Source: an uncultured Mediterranea sp.
GTDB taxonomy: Bacteria > Bacteroidota > Bacteroidia > Bacteroidales > Bacteroidaceae
DNA: 64,000 bases
Direction of reading: 5' to 3'
Assembly (NCBI GenBank): GCA_945641355.1
Contig: CALZEQ010000007.1
Span: 1-64,000 of the forward strand
Position numbers and translations under genes: made by a program
Notes under the pieces: generated by a model
What the model was told of the DNA's origin: nothing
Databases searched by the model: none
What the model saw: only the letters and a program-made list of their open reading frames with translations
Part shown: positions 1 through 8,021 of the stretch, one piece after another
Layout of the letters: every line of letters begins with the position of its first letter
Numbering within the stretch: the stretch's first letter is position 1

Positions 1-10
1 TTTTTCCAGA

Positions 11-56
11 AGGAGCGGGTCTTCAGCAAAGGCTGGATGACCCGCTCCTCATTTTT
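11..56 (+). terminator. Rho-independent terminator of an upstream gene outside the window
   Basis: An 11-bp stem (AGGAGCGGGTC at 11-21 paired with GACCCGCTCCT at 39-49) is followed by a short T tract at 52-57. The gene it ends lies left of the window. Confidence 0.85.
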
Positions 57-92
57 TATCTGTATATGCGCGAGGATTTGGAGGAAAATGCT

Positions 93-100
93 TACCTTTG
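93..100 (+). promoter_or_regulatory. -7 element for the Cys-repeat lipoprotein gene
   Basis: TACCTTTG matches the Bacteroides -7 consensus TAnnTTTG and lies 43 bases before the ATG at 144. No clear TTTG is seen at the right distance upstream. Its position argues against the longer in-frame reading that begins at 66. Confidence 0.55.
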
Positions 101-143
101 TCCGCAAATCCAATTTACTAACTTATTTAAAGCATTTGAAATT

Positions 144-383
144 ATGAAGACTAAGTTTTTTATGGCTGCTTTGGCCGTAGCATTTACGTTTGCTGTTTCT
201 TCTTGTGGTAATAAAAAGGCTGCTGAGACTACCGCTGCCGAGGCTGTAGAGCAGGTAGAAGCTGCCGCTTGCTGCCAGGGTGACTCTACCAAGGCTTGCT
301 GCCAGGGTGATTCTACAAAGACTTGCTGCCAGGCCGATTCTACTAAGGCTTGCTGCGGTGAGAAGACTTGCGGCGAGAAGTAA
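144..383 (+). CDS. Small lipoprotein with tandem Cys-Cys repeats, function unknown
   Basis: A 79-residue protein beginning MKTKFFMAALAVAF, with a signal peptide and a lipobox ending at Cys21 (SSC), so it is probably acylated and exported. After an Ala/Glu-rich linker come three nine-residue units of the type ACCQGDSTK and a partial fourth, encoded by 27-bp DNA repeats at about 267-356. Nine cysteines follow the lipid-attachment Cys, mostly as CC pairs, which suggests metal binding or disulfide formation; this is inference, as no family was recognised. The ATG at 144 was preferred over an in-frame start at 66 because the latter lies before the -7 box and would bury the signal peptide. The gene stands alone between terminators. 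Confidence 0.8.
   Translation: MKTKFFMAALAVAFTFAVSSCGNKKAAETTAAEAVEQVEAAACCQGDSTKACCQGDSTKTCCQADSTKACCGEKTCGEK
267..356 (+). repeat. In-frame 27-bp tandem repeat inside the lipoprotein gene
   Basis: Units start at 267, 294, 321 and, in shortened form, 348. Each encodes (A/T)CCQ(G/A)DSTK. Copy number in such arrays can vary by slippage without breaking the frame. Confidence 0.85.
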
Positions 384-413
384 TCGGATGATAATCCTCT
401 ATGAAATAGATTG

Positions 414-446
414 AGGGCGTACCGTGGGGTGCGCCCTTAATTATAT
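414..446 (+). terminator. Terminator of the Cys-repeat lipoprotein gene
   Basis: AGGGCGTACC pairs with GGTGCGCCCT (one wobble) over a 3-4 base loop at about 414-437, followed by an A/T-rich stretch rich in T. Confidence 0.75.
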
Positions 447-513
447 ATTTCAGTCGGAAAGGCTGATACGCTTATAAAATGACATCTTTTTATTGAAAAA
501 AGTAACGGATTTG

Positions 514-544
514 TTTGCTTGCTACAAAATAATCTCTATCTTTG
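514..544 (+). promoter_or_regulatory. Promoter of the leucine/isoleucine operon
   Basis: TTTG at 514-517, a 19-base spacer, then TATCTTTG at 537-544: a full match to the Bacteroides primary sigma consensus. Transcription would start near 551, just before the leader peptide ATG at 566. Confidence 0.8.
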
Positions 545-565
545 CAGCCGTTAAATAAAAAACAG

Positions 566-652
566 ATGATGATTCAGAACTTTACATATATTCTACTGTG
601 TGGTATTATTATTCTACTGGCAAGGTTTAGTGGAAGTGAGTGCTGTGCGTGA
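566..652 (+). CDS. Leader peptide of the leu/ile attenuator
   Basis: A 28-residue reading frame beginning MMIQNF with the core YILLCGIIILLAR. Codons at 590-598 read ATT CTA CTG and at 605-619 ATT ATT ATT CTA CTG, so four Ile and four Leu codons sit in ten. The frame ends with TGA at 650-652, after the segment 632-640 that can pair with the terminator's left arm. It begins about 15 bases after the predicted transcription start. The role is inferred from this layout: a ribosome that stalls for charged tRNA-Ile or tRNA-Leu leaves 632-640 free for the antiterminator. It is too short for standard gene calling. Confidence 0.85.
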   Translation: MMIQNFTYILLCGIIILLARFSGSECCA

Positions 653-716
653 AGATATATGTAAATTTGATGGATATACGAAAGCCTTTCTCACTTCCTG
701 GTGTGAAAGGCTTTTC
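629..716 (+). promoter_or_regulatory. Transcription attenuator (antiterminator/terminator) upstream of leuA
   Basis: Terminator: AAAGCCTTTC (681-690) pairs perfectly with GAAAGGCTTT (705-714), extended by CAC (692-694) with GTG (701-703), and followed by a T tract. Antiterminator: GGAAGTGAG (632-640) is exactly complementary to CTCACTTCC (690-698), which includes the upper left arm of the terminator. A third hairpin, TTCTACT (612-618) with AGTGGAA (629-635), could sequester 632-635 when no ribosome is present. These are mutually exclusive structures of the enterobacterial leu/ilv type. Confidence 0.85.
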
Positions 717-752
717 TGTTAGTTAATAATTCAAAATAATAATATAATAGGA

Positions 753-2246
753 ATGAGTGACAAATTATTTATTTTCGACACTACGCTTCGCGACGGCGAG
801 CAGGTTCCCGGTTGCCAGCTGAATACCATAGAGAAAATTCAGGTGGCCAGACAGCTGGAAGCCTTGGGCGTGGATGTCATAGAGGCTGGGTTCCCTATCT
901 CCAGCCCGGGCGATTTTAATTCGGTGATTGAAATTTCGAAGGCTGTGACCTGGCCTACCATCTGCGCTTTGACACGTGCCGTACAGAAAGATATCGACGT
1001 GGCTGCCGAAGCTTTGCAGTATGCCAAGCGTAAACGTATTCATACCGGTATAGGTACGTCTGATTCACATATCCGCTATAAGTTCAACTCGAATCGTGAG
1101 GAAATCATCGAACGTGCGGTGGCAGCGGTAAAGTACGCCCGCCGCTTTGTGGATGACGTGGAGTTTTATGCTGAGGATGCGGGACGTACAGAGAATGAAT
1201 ACCTGGCCCGTGTGGTAGAAGCTGTCATCAAAGCAGGAGCAACCGTTGTGAATATTCCCGATACGACCGGCTACTGTTTGCCTTCGGAATATGGGGCCAA
1301 GATAAAGTATCTGATGGAGCACGTAGACGGCATCCACAACGCCATCATATCGACGCATTGTCACAACGATTTGGGCATGGCAACCGCCAACACCATGGCC
1401 GGCGTGCTGAACGGTGCCCGTCAGGTGGAAGTGACCATCAACGGTATCGGCGAACGCGCCGGCAATACTTCGCTGGAAGAGGTGGCCATGATCATCAAGT
1501 GCCATAAGGATATCGACATCGAGACCAATATCAATACGCAGAAGATTTATCCTACCAGCCGCATGGTATCGAGTTTGATGAACATGCCTGTACAGCCCAA
1601 CAAGGCCATCGTGGGCCGCAATGCCTTTGCCCACTCATCGGGCATCCATCAGGACGGTGTGCTGAAGAACGTGCAGACTTACGAAATCATTGACCCGCAC
1701 GATGTGGGCATTGACGACAACTCCATCGTACTGACAGCCCGAAGCGGACGTGCTGCGTTGAAGAACCGTCTGCAGGTATTGGGTATGACACTGACGCAGG
1801 AGAAGCTGGACAAGGTGTACGAGGACTTCCTGAAACTGGCCGACAAGAAGAAGGATATCAACGATGACGATATTCTGGTGCTGGCGGGTGCCGACCGTTC
1901 GCAGAACCATCGCATCAAACTGGACTATCTGCAGGTGACCAGCGGTGTGGGTGTGCAGTCTGTTGCCAGCTTGGGACTCAACATTTCGGGCGAGAAGTTT
2001 GAGGCCTGTGCCAGCGGTAATGGTCCGGTAGATGCAGCTATCAAAGCATTGAAGAAAATCATCGACCGGCAGATGACGCTGAAGGAGTTTACAATCCAAG
2101 CCATCAGCAAGGGCAGTGACGATATGGGTAAGGTACACATGCAGGTGGAGTACGACAACCATGTGTACTATGGCTTCGGTGCCAACACCGACATCATCGC
2201 TGCTTCTGTAGAGGCCTATATTGACTGTATCAATAAGTTTAAGTAG
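753..2246 (+). CDS. leuA: 2-isopropylmalate synthase
   Basis: LeuA condenses 2-ketoisovalerate with acetyl-CoA, the first committed step of leucine synthesis in the cytoplasm. The 497-residue protein opens with the HMGL-like TIM-barrel signature DTTLRDGEQ (residues 9-17), has the metal-binding HCHND at about 202-206 and the NGIGERAGN motif, and ends with a regulatory dimer domain (about 370-497) that in this family senses leucine. Length is normal. It is the first gene after the attenuator; leuC follows after 131 bases that hold small repeats and a hairpin, so part of the transcript may stop there. The other synthase in this operon at 4417 is of a different subfamily, which leaves this one as the true LeuA. 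Confidence 0.95.
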   Translation: MSDKLFIFDTTLRDGEQVPGCQLNTIEKIQVARQLEALGVDVIEAGFPISSPGDFNSVIEISKAVTWPTICALTRAVQKDIDVAAEALQYAKRKRIHTGIGTSDSHIRYKFNSNREEIIERAVAAVKYARRFVDDVEFYAEDAGRTENEYLARVVEAVIKAGATVVNIPDTTGYCLPSEYGAKIKYLMEHVDGIHNAIISTHCHNDLGMATANTMAGVLNGARQVEVTINGIGERAGNTSLEEVAMIIKCHKDIDIETNINTQKIYPTSRMVSSLMNMPVQPNKAIVGRNAFAHSSGIHQDGVLKNVQTYEIIDPHDVGIDDNSIVLTARSGRAALKNRLQVLGMTLTQEKLDKVYEDFLKLADKKKDINDDDILVLAGADRSQNHRIKLDYLQVTSGVGVQSVASLGLNISGEKFEACASGNGPVDAAIKALKKIIDRQMTLKEFTIQAISKGSDDMGKVHMQVEYDNHVYYGFGANTDIIAASVEAYIDCINKFK

Positions 2247-2335
2247 TTACAAGCTACAAGCTACAAGTTACGAGCTACCTGTAGGGGCGGAATATTTTCC
2301 GCCCTTCAGCTACGAGTGACGAGTACCGGTTGGGG
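2247..2335 (+). repeat. Intergenic heptad repeats around a GGGCGGAA hairpin
   Basis: Four near-copies of a 7-base unit (TACAAGC, TACAAGT, TACGAGC) at about 2248-2278 precede a perfect hairpin, GGGCGGAA (2285-2292) with TTCCGCCC (2297-2304). AGCTAC occurs on both sides of the hairpin, and the right side continues with TACGAG/GACGAG units. It looks like a non-coding dispersed repeat between leuA and leuC. Confidence 0.6.
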
Positions 2336-2377
2336 TAACATAGCCCCCATTTTAATTTTAAATTTAACATTGAATCA

Positions 2378-3775
2378 ATGAATACTCTTTTTGACAAGAT
2401 TTGGGACGCCCACGTGGTTCAGCAGGTGGAAGATGGTCCCACCCAACTCTACATCGACCGGCTTTATTGCCACGAGGTGACCAGTCCGCAGGCCTTCGAA
2501 GGGATGCGGGCAAGGAGACTGAAGTGTTTCCGTCCCGAGAAGATTTATTGTATGCCCGACCATAACACGCCGACGCACGATCAGGACAAACCGATTGAGG
2601 ATCCCGTCAGCAAGACACAGGTGGACACATTGGCACGCAATGCCGAGGAGTTTGGTCTGACTCACTTTGGCATGATGAACAAGAAGAACGGCATCATTCA
2701 TGTGGTAGGACCCGAAAGAGGCCTGACCCTGCCGGGGATGACCATCGTCTGCGGCGACTCGCATACCTCCACCCACGGTGCCATGGGAGCAATTGCTTTC
2801 GGCATCGGTACCAGTGAGGTAGAGATGGTGATGGCTTCGCAGTGCATCCTGCAGACACGCCCCAAGACTATGCGTATCACGATTGACGGCCGTCTGGGCA
2901 AGGGCGTGACGGCCAAAGACGTGGCACTCTACATGATGTCGAAGATGACCACCAGCGGCGCTACCGGCTATTTCGTAGAGTATGCCGGTGAGGCTGTACG
3001 CAACCTGACGATGGAGGGACGACTGACACTCTGCAACCTCAGCATTGAGATGGGTGCGCGTGGCGGCATGGTGGCTCCCGACGAGACCACGTTCGCCTAT
3101 ATCAAAGGCCGTGAGTATGCACCGAAGGGGGAAGATTGGGAGAAGGCGTTGGCCTATTGGAAGACCCTGCGCAGCGATGACGATGCCGTGTTCGACAAAG
3201 AGGTACGTTACGATGCAGCCGACATTGAACCGATGCTGACCTACGGAACCAATCCGGGCATGGGTATGGGCATCACCGCCCACATCCCTACAATGGAAGG
3301 GATGGGCGAAGCTGCACAGGCATCCTTCAGCAAGTCATTGGGATACATGGGATTCCAGCCCGGTGAGTCGTTGCTGGGCAAGAAGGTTGACTACGTCTTC
3401 CTGGGTGCCTGCACCAACGGACGCATAGAGGATTTCCGTGCATTTGCCTCCTTGGTCAAGGGCCGTCGGAAGGCCGATCATGTGGTAGCTTGGCTGGTGC
3501 CCGGTTCGTGGATGGTGGATGCACAGATTCGTGAGGAGGGGTTGGACAAGGTGCTGGGTGAAGCCGGCTTTGAAATCCGCCAACCCGGTTGCTCTGCCTG
3601 TCTGGCCATGAACGACGACAAGATACCGGCAGGCAAATATGCCGTATCTACCAGCAACCGTAACTTCGAGGGCCGTCAGGGTCCCGGTGCCCGTACCTTG
3701 CTGGCCAGCCCGCTGACTGCCGCTGCCGCTGCCGTGACAGGCGTGATAACCGATCCGAGAGAACTGATGGATTGA
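2378..3775 (+). CDS. leuC: 3-isopropylmalate dehydratase, large subunit
   Basis: LeuC carries the [4Fe-4S] cluster of isopropylmalate isomerase, which converts 2- to 3-isopropylmalate, and in organisms with CimA also citramalate to 3-methylmalate. The 465-residue aconitase-fold protein shows the cluster ligands in ACTNG (Cys345) and CSACL (Cys405, Cys408), plus PDHNTPT near the N-terminus and [12 protein letters not shown], both family signatures. leuD starts 43 bases downstream and encodes the partner subunit. No defect is seen. Confidence 0.96.
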   Translation: MNTLFDKIWDAHVVQQVEDGPTQLYIDRLYCHEVTSPQAFEGMRARRLKCFRPEKIYCMPDHNTPTHDQDKPIEDPVSKTQVDTLARNAEEFGLTHFGMMNKKNGIIHVVGPERGLTLPGMTIVCGDSHTSTHGAMGAIAFGIGTSEVEMVMASQCILQTRPKTMRITIDGRLGKGVTAKDVALYMMSKMTTSGATGYFVEYAGEAVRNLTMEGRLTLCNLSIEMGARGGMVAPDETTFAYIKGREYAPKGEDWEKALAYWKTLRSDDDAVFDKEVRYDAADIEPMLTYGTNPGMGMGITAHIPTMEGMGEAAQASFSKSLGYMGFQPGESLLGKKVDYVFLGACTNGRIEDFRAFASLVKGRRKADHVVAWLVPGSWMVDAQIREEGLDKVLGEAGFEIRQPGCSACLAMNDDKIPAGKYAVSTSNRNFEGRQGPGARTLLASPLTAAAAAVTGVITDPRELMD

Positions 3776-3817
3776 AGCGGTTCCCCATCCTATAACCAAC
3801 TATCAAACAGCAAGACA

Positions 3818-4417
3818 ATGAAACAGAAATTTGACATCATAACCAGTACCTGTGTGCCTCTTCCGCTGGAGAATGTGGACACAGACCAAATCATCCCCGC
3901 CCGCTTTTTGAAGGCAACGACCAGGGAAGAGAAATTCTTCGGCGACAACCTGTTCCGCGACTGGCGCTATCGTCCCGACGGCTCGCTGAATACGGACTTT
4001 GTGCTCAACAATCCCCAGTATAGCGGCTGCATTCTGGTAGCCGGAAAGAACTTCGGCAGCGGTTCCAGCCGCGAACATGCTGCCTGGGCCATTGCAGGAT
4101 ATGGATTCCGTGTGGTAGTGAGCAGCTTCTTTGCCGATATCCACAAGAACAACGAGCTCAACAACTTCGTGCTGCCGGTGGTCGTCACGCCGGACTTCCT
4201 GCAGGAACTGTTCGACTCCATTGCCGCCAATCCGAAGACGGAGGTGACCGTAGACCTGCCCGCACAGACCATCACCAATGGAGCCACAGGCCGCAGCGAA
4301 CACTTCGAAATCAATGCCTACAAGAAGCATTGCCTGATGAACGGCTTGGACGACATCGACTTTCTGGTGGAAAACCGAGACAAGATAGAGGCTTGGGAAG
4401 AAAAGCATAACGGATAA
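3818..4417 (+). CDS. leuD: 3-isopropylmalate dehydratase, small subunit
   Basis: LeuD forms the swivelling domain of isopropylmalate isomerase with LeuC. The 199-residue protein has ENVDTDQIIPARFL at the N-terminus and the signature GKNFGSGSSREHAAWA in the middle, both diagnostic. Length is normal for the bacterial form. Its TAA stop overlaps the ATG of the next gene (TAATG at 4415-4419), which indicates translational coupling to the CimA-like synthase. Confidence 0.96.
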   Translation: MKQKFDIITSTCVPLPLENVDTDQIIPARFLKATTREEKFFGDNLFRDWRYRPDGSLNTDFVLNNPQYSGCILVAGKNFGSGSSREHAAWAIAGYGFRVVVSSFFADIHKNNELNNFVLPVVVTPDFLQELFDSIAANPKTEVTVDLPAQTITNGATGRSEHFEINAYKKHCLMNGLDDIDFLVENRDKIEAWEEKHNG

Positions 4418-5961
4418 TGCCCATGAATCAACCACAAATAGAAATAATGGACACCACCCTGCGCGACGGGGAACAGACCAGCGGCGTGTCGTTTGTGCCG
4501 CACGAGAAGCTGATGATAGCCCGCCTGCTGCTGGAGGAACTGAATGTGGACAGGGTAGAGGTGGCTTCGGCCCGCGTTTCGGAGGGAGAGTTTGAGGCCG
4601 TGAAGAGCATCTGCCGCTGGGCTAGCCGCCAACACTGCATCGACAAGGTGGAGGTGCTGGGCTTTGTGGACGACGGCAAGTCGCTCCGATGGATTAAGGA
4701 GGCTGGCGGACGGGTCATCAACCTGTTAACTAAAGGCTCCTATCGCCACTGTACCCAGCAATTGAAGAAGACACCCGAGGAGCATCTGAAGGACATCCGT
4801 GCCAACGTCCGTATGGCGCACGAGATGGGCATCCATGTCAATGTTTATCTGGAGGACTGGAGCAACGGCATGAAGAACTCGCCCGACTATGTGTTTGCGC
4901 TGATGGACGGGCTGCAGGGTTTAGGCATCCGTCGGTTCATGCTGCCCGATACCTTGGGCGTGCTCAATCCGTTGCAGGTTATCAGCTACATGCGGCGCAT
5001 GGTGAAGCGATACCCCGACGTACACTTCGACTTCCATGCCCACAATGACTACGATCTGGCCGTGAGCAATGTGCTGGCTGCCGTACTCAGCGGCTGCAGG
5101 GGACTGCACACCGCCATCAACGGACTGGGTGAGCGGGCCGGCAATGCACCGCTGGCCAGTGTTCAGGCCATTCTGAAGGACCACTTCAATGCCGTGACCC
5201 ACATCAACGAGGAGAAGCTGAACGAGGTGAGCCATTTGGTGGAGAGCTACAGCGGCATTGCCATTCCTCCCAATAAGCCCATCGTAGGCAGCAGTGTCTT
5301 CACACAGGTGGCGGGTGTCCATGCCGATGGCGACAACAAGAACAACCTCTACTGCAACGACCTCCTGCCGGAGCGGTTCGGCCGAAAGCGCGAGTATGCC
5401 TTGGGCAAAGCCAGCGGCAAGGCCAATATCCGCAAGAATCTGGAGGAACTGGGACTGGAACTGAGCGAGGAGGCGATGAAGAAGGTGACCGAACGCATCA
5501 TCGAACTGGGCGACAAGAAAGAGCTGGTCACGCAGGACGATTTGCCTTACATTGTGAGCGATGTGCTGAAGCATACCACGATTGACGAGAAGGTGAAGCT
5601 GCTGAGCTACATGGTATCGACCGCCTACGGCCTGAAGCCGATGGCCTGTGTGCGGCTGGAGGTGAACGGTGAGGTGTACGAGGAGAACGCGGCGGGCGAC
5701 GGACAGTACGATGCCTTCGTGCGGGCCGTGCGTCACATCTATCGCGATCGGCTGGGACGCAAGTTCCCCTGGCTGGCCAACTATAACGTATCCATCCCGC
5801 CTGGCGGGCGCACCGATGCGTTGGTGCAGACCACCATCGAGTGGACCTTCGAGGGGAAGACCTACCGGACACACGCCCTGGATGCCGACCAGACAGAAGC
5901 GGCCATGAAGGCCACCATCAAGCTGCTGAACATGATTGAGGAGACTTATCAGCATGCGTAG
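4417..5961 (+). CDS. cimA: Probable (R)-citramalate synthase, second 2-isopropylmalate-synthase-family enzyme
   Basis: A 514-residue HMGL-like synthase with [15 protein letters not shown] at the N-terminus, HAHNDYDLA, NGLGERAGNAPL and a C-terminal dimer/regulatory domain (about 385-514). It differs clearly from the LeuA at 753. From memory of the family, the stretches LNVDRVEVASARVS, NVYLEDWSNG and LPERFGRKREYALGK match the Leptospira-type citramalate synthase, which joins pyruvate and acetyl-CoA for threonine-independent isoleucine synthesis. Substrate choice is therefore inference; the alternative is a second isopropylmalate synthase. The start overlaps the leuD stop; an in-frame ATG at 4423 is also possible. 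A strong terminator follows. Confidence 0.8.
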   Translation: MPMNQPQIEIMDTTLRDGEQTSGVSFVPHEKLMIARLLLEELNVDRVEVASARVSEGEFEAVKSICRWASRQHCIDKVEVLGFVDDGKSLRWIKEAGGRVINLLTKGSYRHCTQQLKKTPEEHLKDIRANVRMAHEMGIHVNVYLEDWSNGMKNSPDYVFALMDGLQGLGIRRFMLPDTLGVLNPLQVISYMRRMVKRYPDVHFDFHAHNDYDLAVSNVLAAVLSGCRGLHTAINGLGERAGNAPLASVQAILKDHFNAVTHINEEKLNEVSHLVESYSGIAIPPNKPIVGSSVFTQVAGVHADGDNKNNLYCNDLLPERFGRKREYALGKASGKANIRKNLEELGLELSEEAMKKVTERIIELGDKKELVTQDDLPYIVSDVLKHTTIDEKVKLLSYMVSTAYGLKPMACVRLEVNGEVYEENAAGDGQYDAFVRAVRHIYRDRLGRKFPWLANYNVSIPPGGRTDALVQTTIEWTFEGKTYRTHALDADQTEAAMKATIKLLNMIEETYQHA

Positions 5962-5984
5962 TTGATATAAGTCAAAAAATAGGG

Positions 5985-6026
5985 AAGTCCCCGTAAGCGC
6001 ACCTTTACGCTTTCGGGGCTTTTTTG
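5985..6026 (+). terminator. Terminator of the leu/ile operon
   Basis: AGTCCCCGTAAGCG (about 5986-5999) pairs with CGCTTTCGGGGCT (about 6009-6021), followed by TTTTT. A -7-like box for the next gene (TACCTTCG, 6027-6034) begins immediately after it. Confidence 0.9.
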
Positions 6027-6089
6027 TACCTTCGCGGCTCGTTAGCATTCAATATAGGTACGGTGATTTGGTTAATCAGGAATAACGGA

Positions 6090-7412
6090 ATGAAAGGGCA
6101 GCTCAGCAAGCTGGTGCTTCCCATTTTTATAGAGACGGCACTGGTTATGATGTTGGGAGCTGTTGATACGGTGATGTTGAGCCAGCACTCGGACAACTCC
6201 GTGGCTGCCGTCGGTGTGGTCAATCAGCTGGTCAATCTGGCGGTGCTTGTCTTTCAGGTCATCAGTTTCGGTACCACCGTGCTCTGCTCGCAGTATCTGG
6301 GAGCCGGGCTGAAGGAGCGGATGGTGCAGACCACCGGAGTGGCTATCCTGCTGAATGCCGTGAGCGGCCTGCTCATCAGTGCCACCCTCTATTTCGGTTG
6401 CACCTGGATGCTTCAGCTGATGGGTCTGCGCCCCGAGCTGCTGGGCGAGGGTGTTAGCTACATGCGCATCGTGGGTGCCTTTGCCTTCTTTCAGGCCGTC
6501 TCGTTGGCCATCTCCGCTTCGTTCCGTAGTGCAGGCAAAGCCATCTATCCCATGATGGTGACCGTAGTGGTCAACCTGCTCAACATTCTAGGCAACTACA
6601 CGCTGATTTTCGGTAAGTTCGGTATGCCTGCTTTGGGTGTAGAGGGGGCGGCCATCTCTACCAGCATCGCCCGTGGGGCCAGTATGGTGCTGCTCTTCAT
6701 CCTTCTCTTTCGTAAGCATATACCAGCCTTCCCCCTTCGGCTTTTCCGCCCGTTCCCTTGGATAGAGCTGAAGAATCTGCTGAAGGTAGGCCTGCCCGCT
6801 GCCGGCGAGGAAATCAGCTACAGCGGTTCGCAGGTGGTCATCACCTTCTTCATCAATATGCTGGGCAATGCCGCCTTGGCTACGCGCACCTATTGCTGGA
6901 ACATGATATTCTTCGTCTTCATCTTCTCCATCGCCATGGGGCAGGGCGGAGCCATCCTGATAGGCCATCTGGTGGGCGAGAAGCGTGTCACGGCCGCCTA
7001 TCTGCTGGGCTGCTACACGCGCCGGCTGGCCATCATCGTTTCAGTGGTTCTGTCGGTGATGCTGGCGTTGGGTGGCGGATTCATCCTGTCGTGGCTGACG
7101 GACAATCCCGAGATACTCCGTCTGGGCAAGATTATCCTCTGGATTGACGTGCTGCTTGAGGTAGGTCGTGCCACCAACATCTGGGCTACCCAGGCCTTGC
7201 GTGCCACGGGCGACGTCAACTATCAGTTCTACGTCGGCATCACCGTGCAGTGGATAGTCTCTGTGGGTCTCAGCTACCTGCTGGGCATCCATTGGGGCTT
7301 TGGGCTGCTGGGCATGTGGGTCAGCTTCATGCTCGACGAGAACATCCGCGGGCTTATATTCATCTTCCGCTGGAGGTCGCTGAAGTGGGCCACGAAGAGC
7401 TTTGTCAAGTAA
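6090..7412 (+). CDS. MATE-family multidrug/sodium antiporter
   Basis: A 440-residue inner-membrane protein with about 12 hydrophobic helices in two related halves, and the MATE features LVLPIFIETALVMMLGAVDTVMLSQ in the first helices and VGLPAAGEEISYSG at the start of the second half. MATE proteins export cationic drugs or metabolites with Na+ or H+; the substrate cannot be read here. The ATG at 6090 was chosen because the longer frame begins with TTG at 6024, inside the terminator and before a -7-like box (TACCTTCG, 6027-6034). The stop lies one base from the end of the convergent small gene at 7414. Confidence 0.88.
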   Translation: MKGQLSKLVLPIFIETALVMMLGAVDTVMLSQHSDNSVAAVGVVNQLVNLAVLVFQVISFGTTVLCSQYLGAGLKERMVQTTGVAILLNAVSGLLISATLYFGCTWMLQLMGLRPELLGEGVSYMRIVGAFAFFQAVSLAISASFRSAGKAIYPMMVTVVVNLLNILGNYTLIFGKFGMPALGVEGAAISTSIARGASMVLLFILLFRKHIPAFPLRLFRPFPWIELKNLLKVGLPAAGEEISYSGSQVVITFFINMLGNAALATRTYCWNMIFFVFIFSIAMGQGGAILIGHLVGEKRVTAAYLLGCYTRRLAIIVSVVLSVMLALGGGFILSWLTDNPEILRLGKIILWIDVLLEVGRATNIWATQALRATGDVNYQFYVGITVQWIVSVGLSYLLGIHWGFGLLGMWVSFMLDENIRGLIFIFRWRSLKWATKSFVK

Positions 7413-7413
7413 A

Positions 7414-7629
7414 TCACTTTGTTGACCGCATCTCGCTCAGCACCTTCAGCTGTTCGATGCGCTCCGGGGTCAGTTTGCCCTGTTTGATTAGTTTCTGGTT
7501 ATACTTCCACCAGTTCAGCAGTCCCCGGTTCTCCACCACCCTTTTGTTGGGCAGGTGGTGATGCTCGGTGATGTACTGCTTGAGGCTTTCATAGTTCTCA
7601 CGCCAATTCTGTTCATTTTTCACTCCCAT
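7414..7629 (-). CDS. Small protein consisting of one helicase-associated (HA) type domain
   Basis: 71 residues, start at 7629. The pattern NWRENYESLKQYITEHHHL, then LLNWWKYNQK and LTPERIEQLKVL resembles a single helicase-associated repeat (W-x-W spacing with a Lys-rich linker and terminal helix), a small helical domain usually found in multiple copies at the C-terminus of helicases. Here it stands alone with no helicase. A -7 box (TACTTTTG, read on this strand at 7662-7655) lies 26 bases before the ATG, so it appears to be expressed by itself. It may be a nucleic-acid-binding peptide, but no function is known to me. Confidence 0.65.
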   Translation of the reverse strand: MGVKNEQNWRENYESLKQYITEHHHLPNKRVVENRGLLNWWKYNQKLIKQGKLTPERIEQLKVLSEMRSTK

Positions 7630-8021
7630 AGTAGTTCATTCATATAGTTTGCTACAAAAGTAGGCATTCCCTGGCTGAAAGCCTTCTGTTTATACTTTTT
7701 TAGCCCTTTTCTCTTTATTCACTCCTTTTTTCTCCTTGTCAGGCATCACCGATAGTTGTGGGTCGTTGTTTCTACAGCCGTTTCGTCGGGATGTAAAGAA
7801 CCCGCTTTTCCTTTGGCAATGAGGGGACGGACGGCTTTAAAACTTCTTGTCCAAAGGTTTTAAAGTTTTGAGCAAAAAGTTTTAAAGAAAAGAACGAAAA
7901 GTTTTAAACCTGTTTCTCGGCAGAAAGAGACAATGCTGTCCGTGAATAAGTTGTCACGGAGCAGTGCTTCGCTGCGAAATGACGGAAGGAATGGCTGCTG
8001 TTTGAATTTATTAACGGATAA
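7630..8021. other. Intergenic region with repeats, no gene seen
   Basis: Holds the promoter of the leftward small gene (7655-7662), an 84-bp repeat at 7837-7920 that recurs at 44442-44525, and at about 7950-7985 an imperfect inverted element (GTCA...GCAG...CTGC...TGAC). No reading frame with a recognisable product was found. Confidence 0.6.
7837..7920 (+). repeat. 84-bp dispersed repeat rich in GTTTTAAA, copy A
   Basis: Aligns without gaps to 44442-44525. It starts TTAAAACTT, contains three GTTTTAAA or GTTCTAAA motifs about 20 bases apart, and the stretch GTTTTAAAGAAAAG is identical in both copies. It does not code for protein. Confidence 0.75.

Noticed and set aside
66..143. Longer N-terminus for the Cys-repeat lipoprotein
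   Set aside because: It would begin upstream of the -7 box at 93-100 and bury the signal peptide and lipobox.
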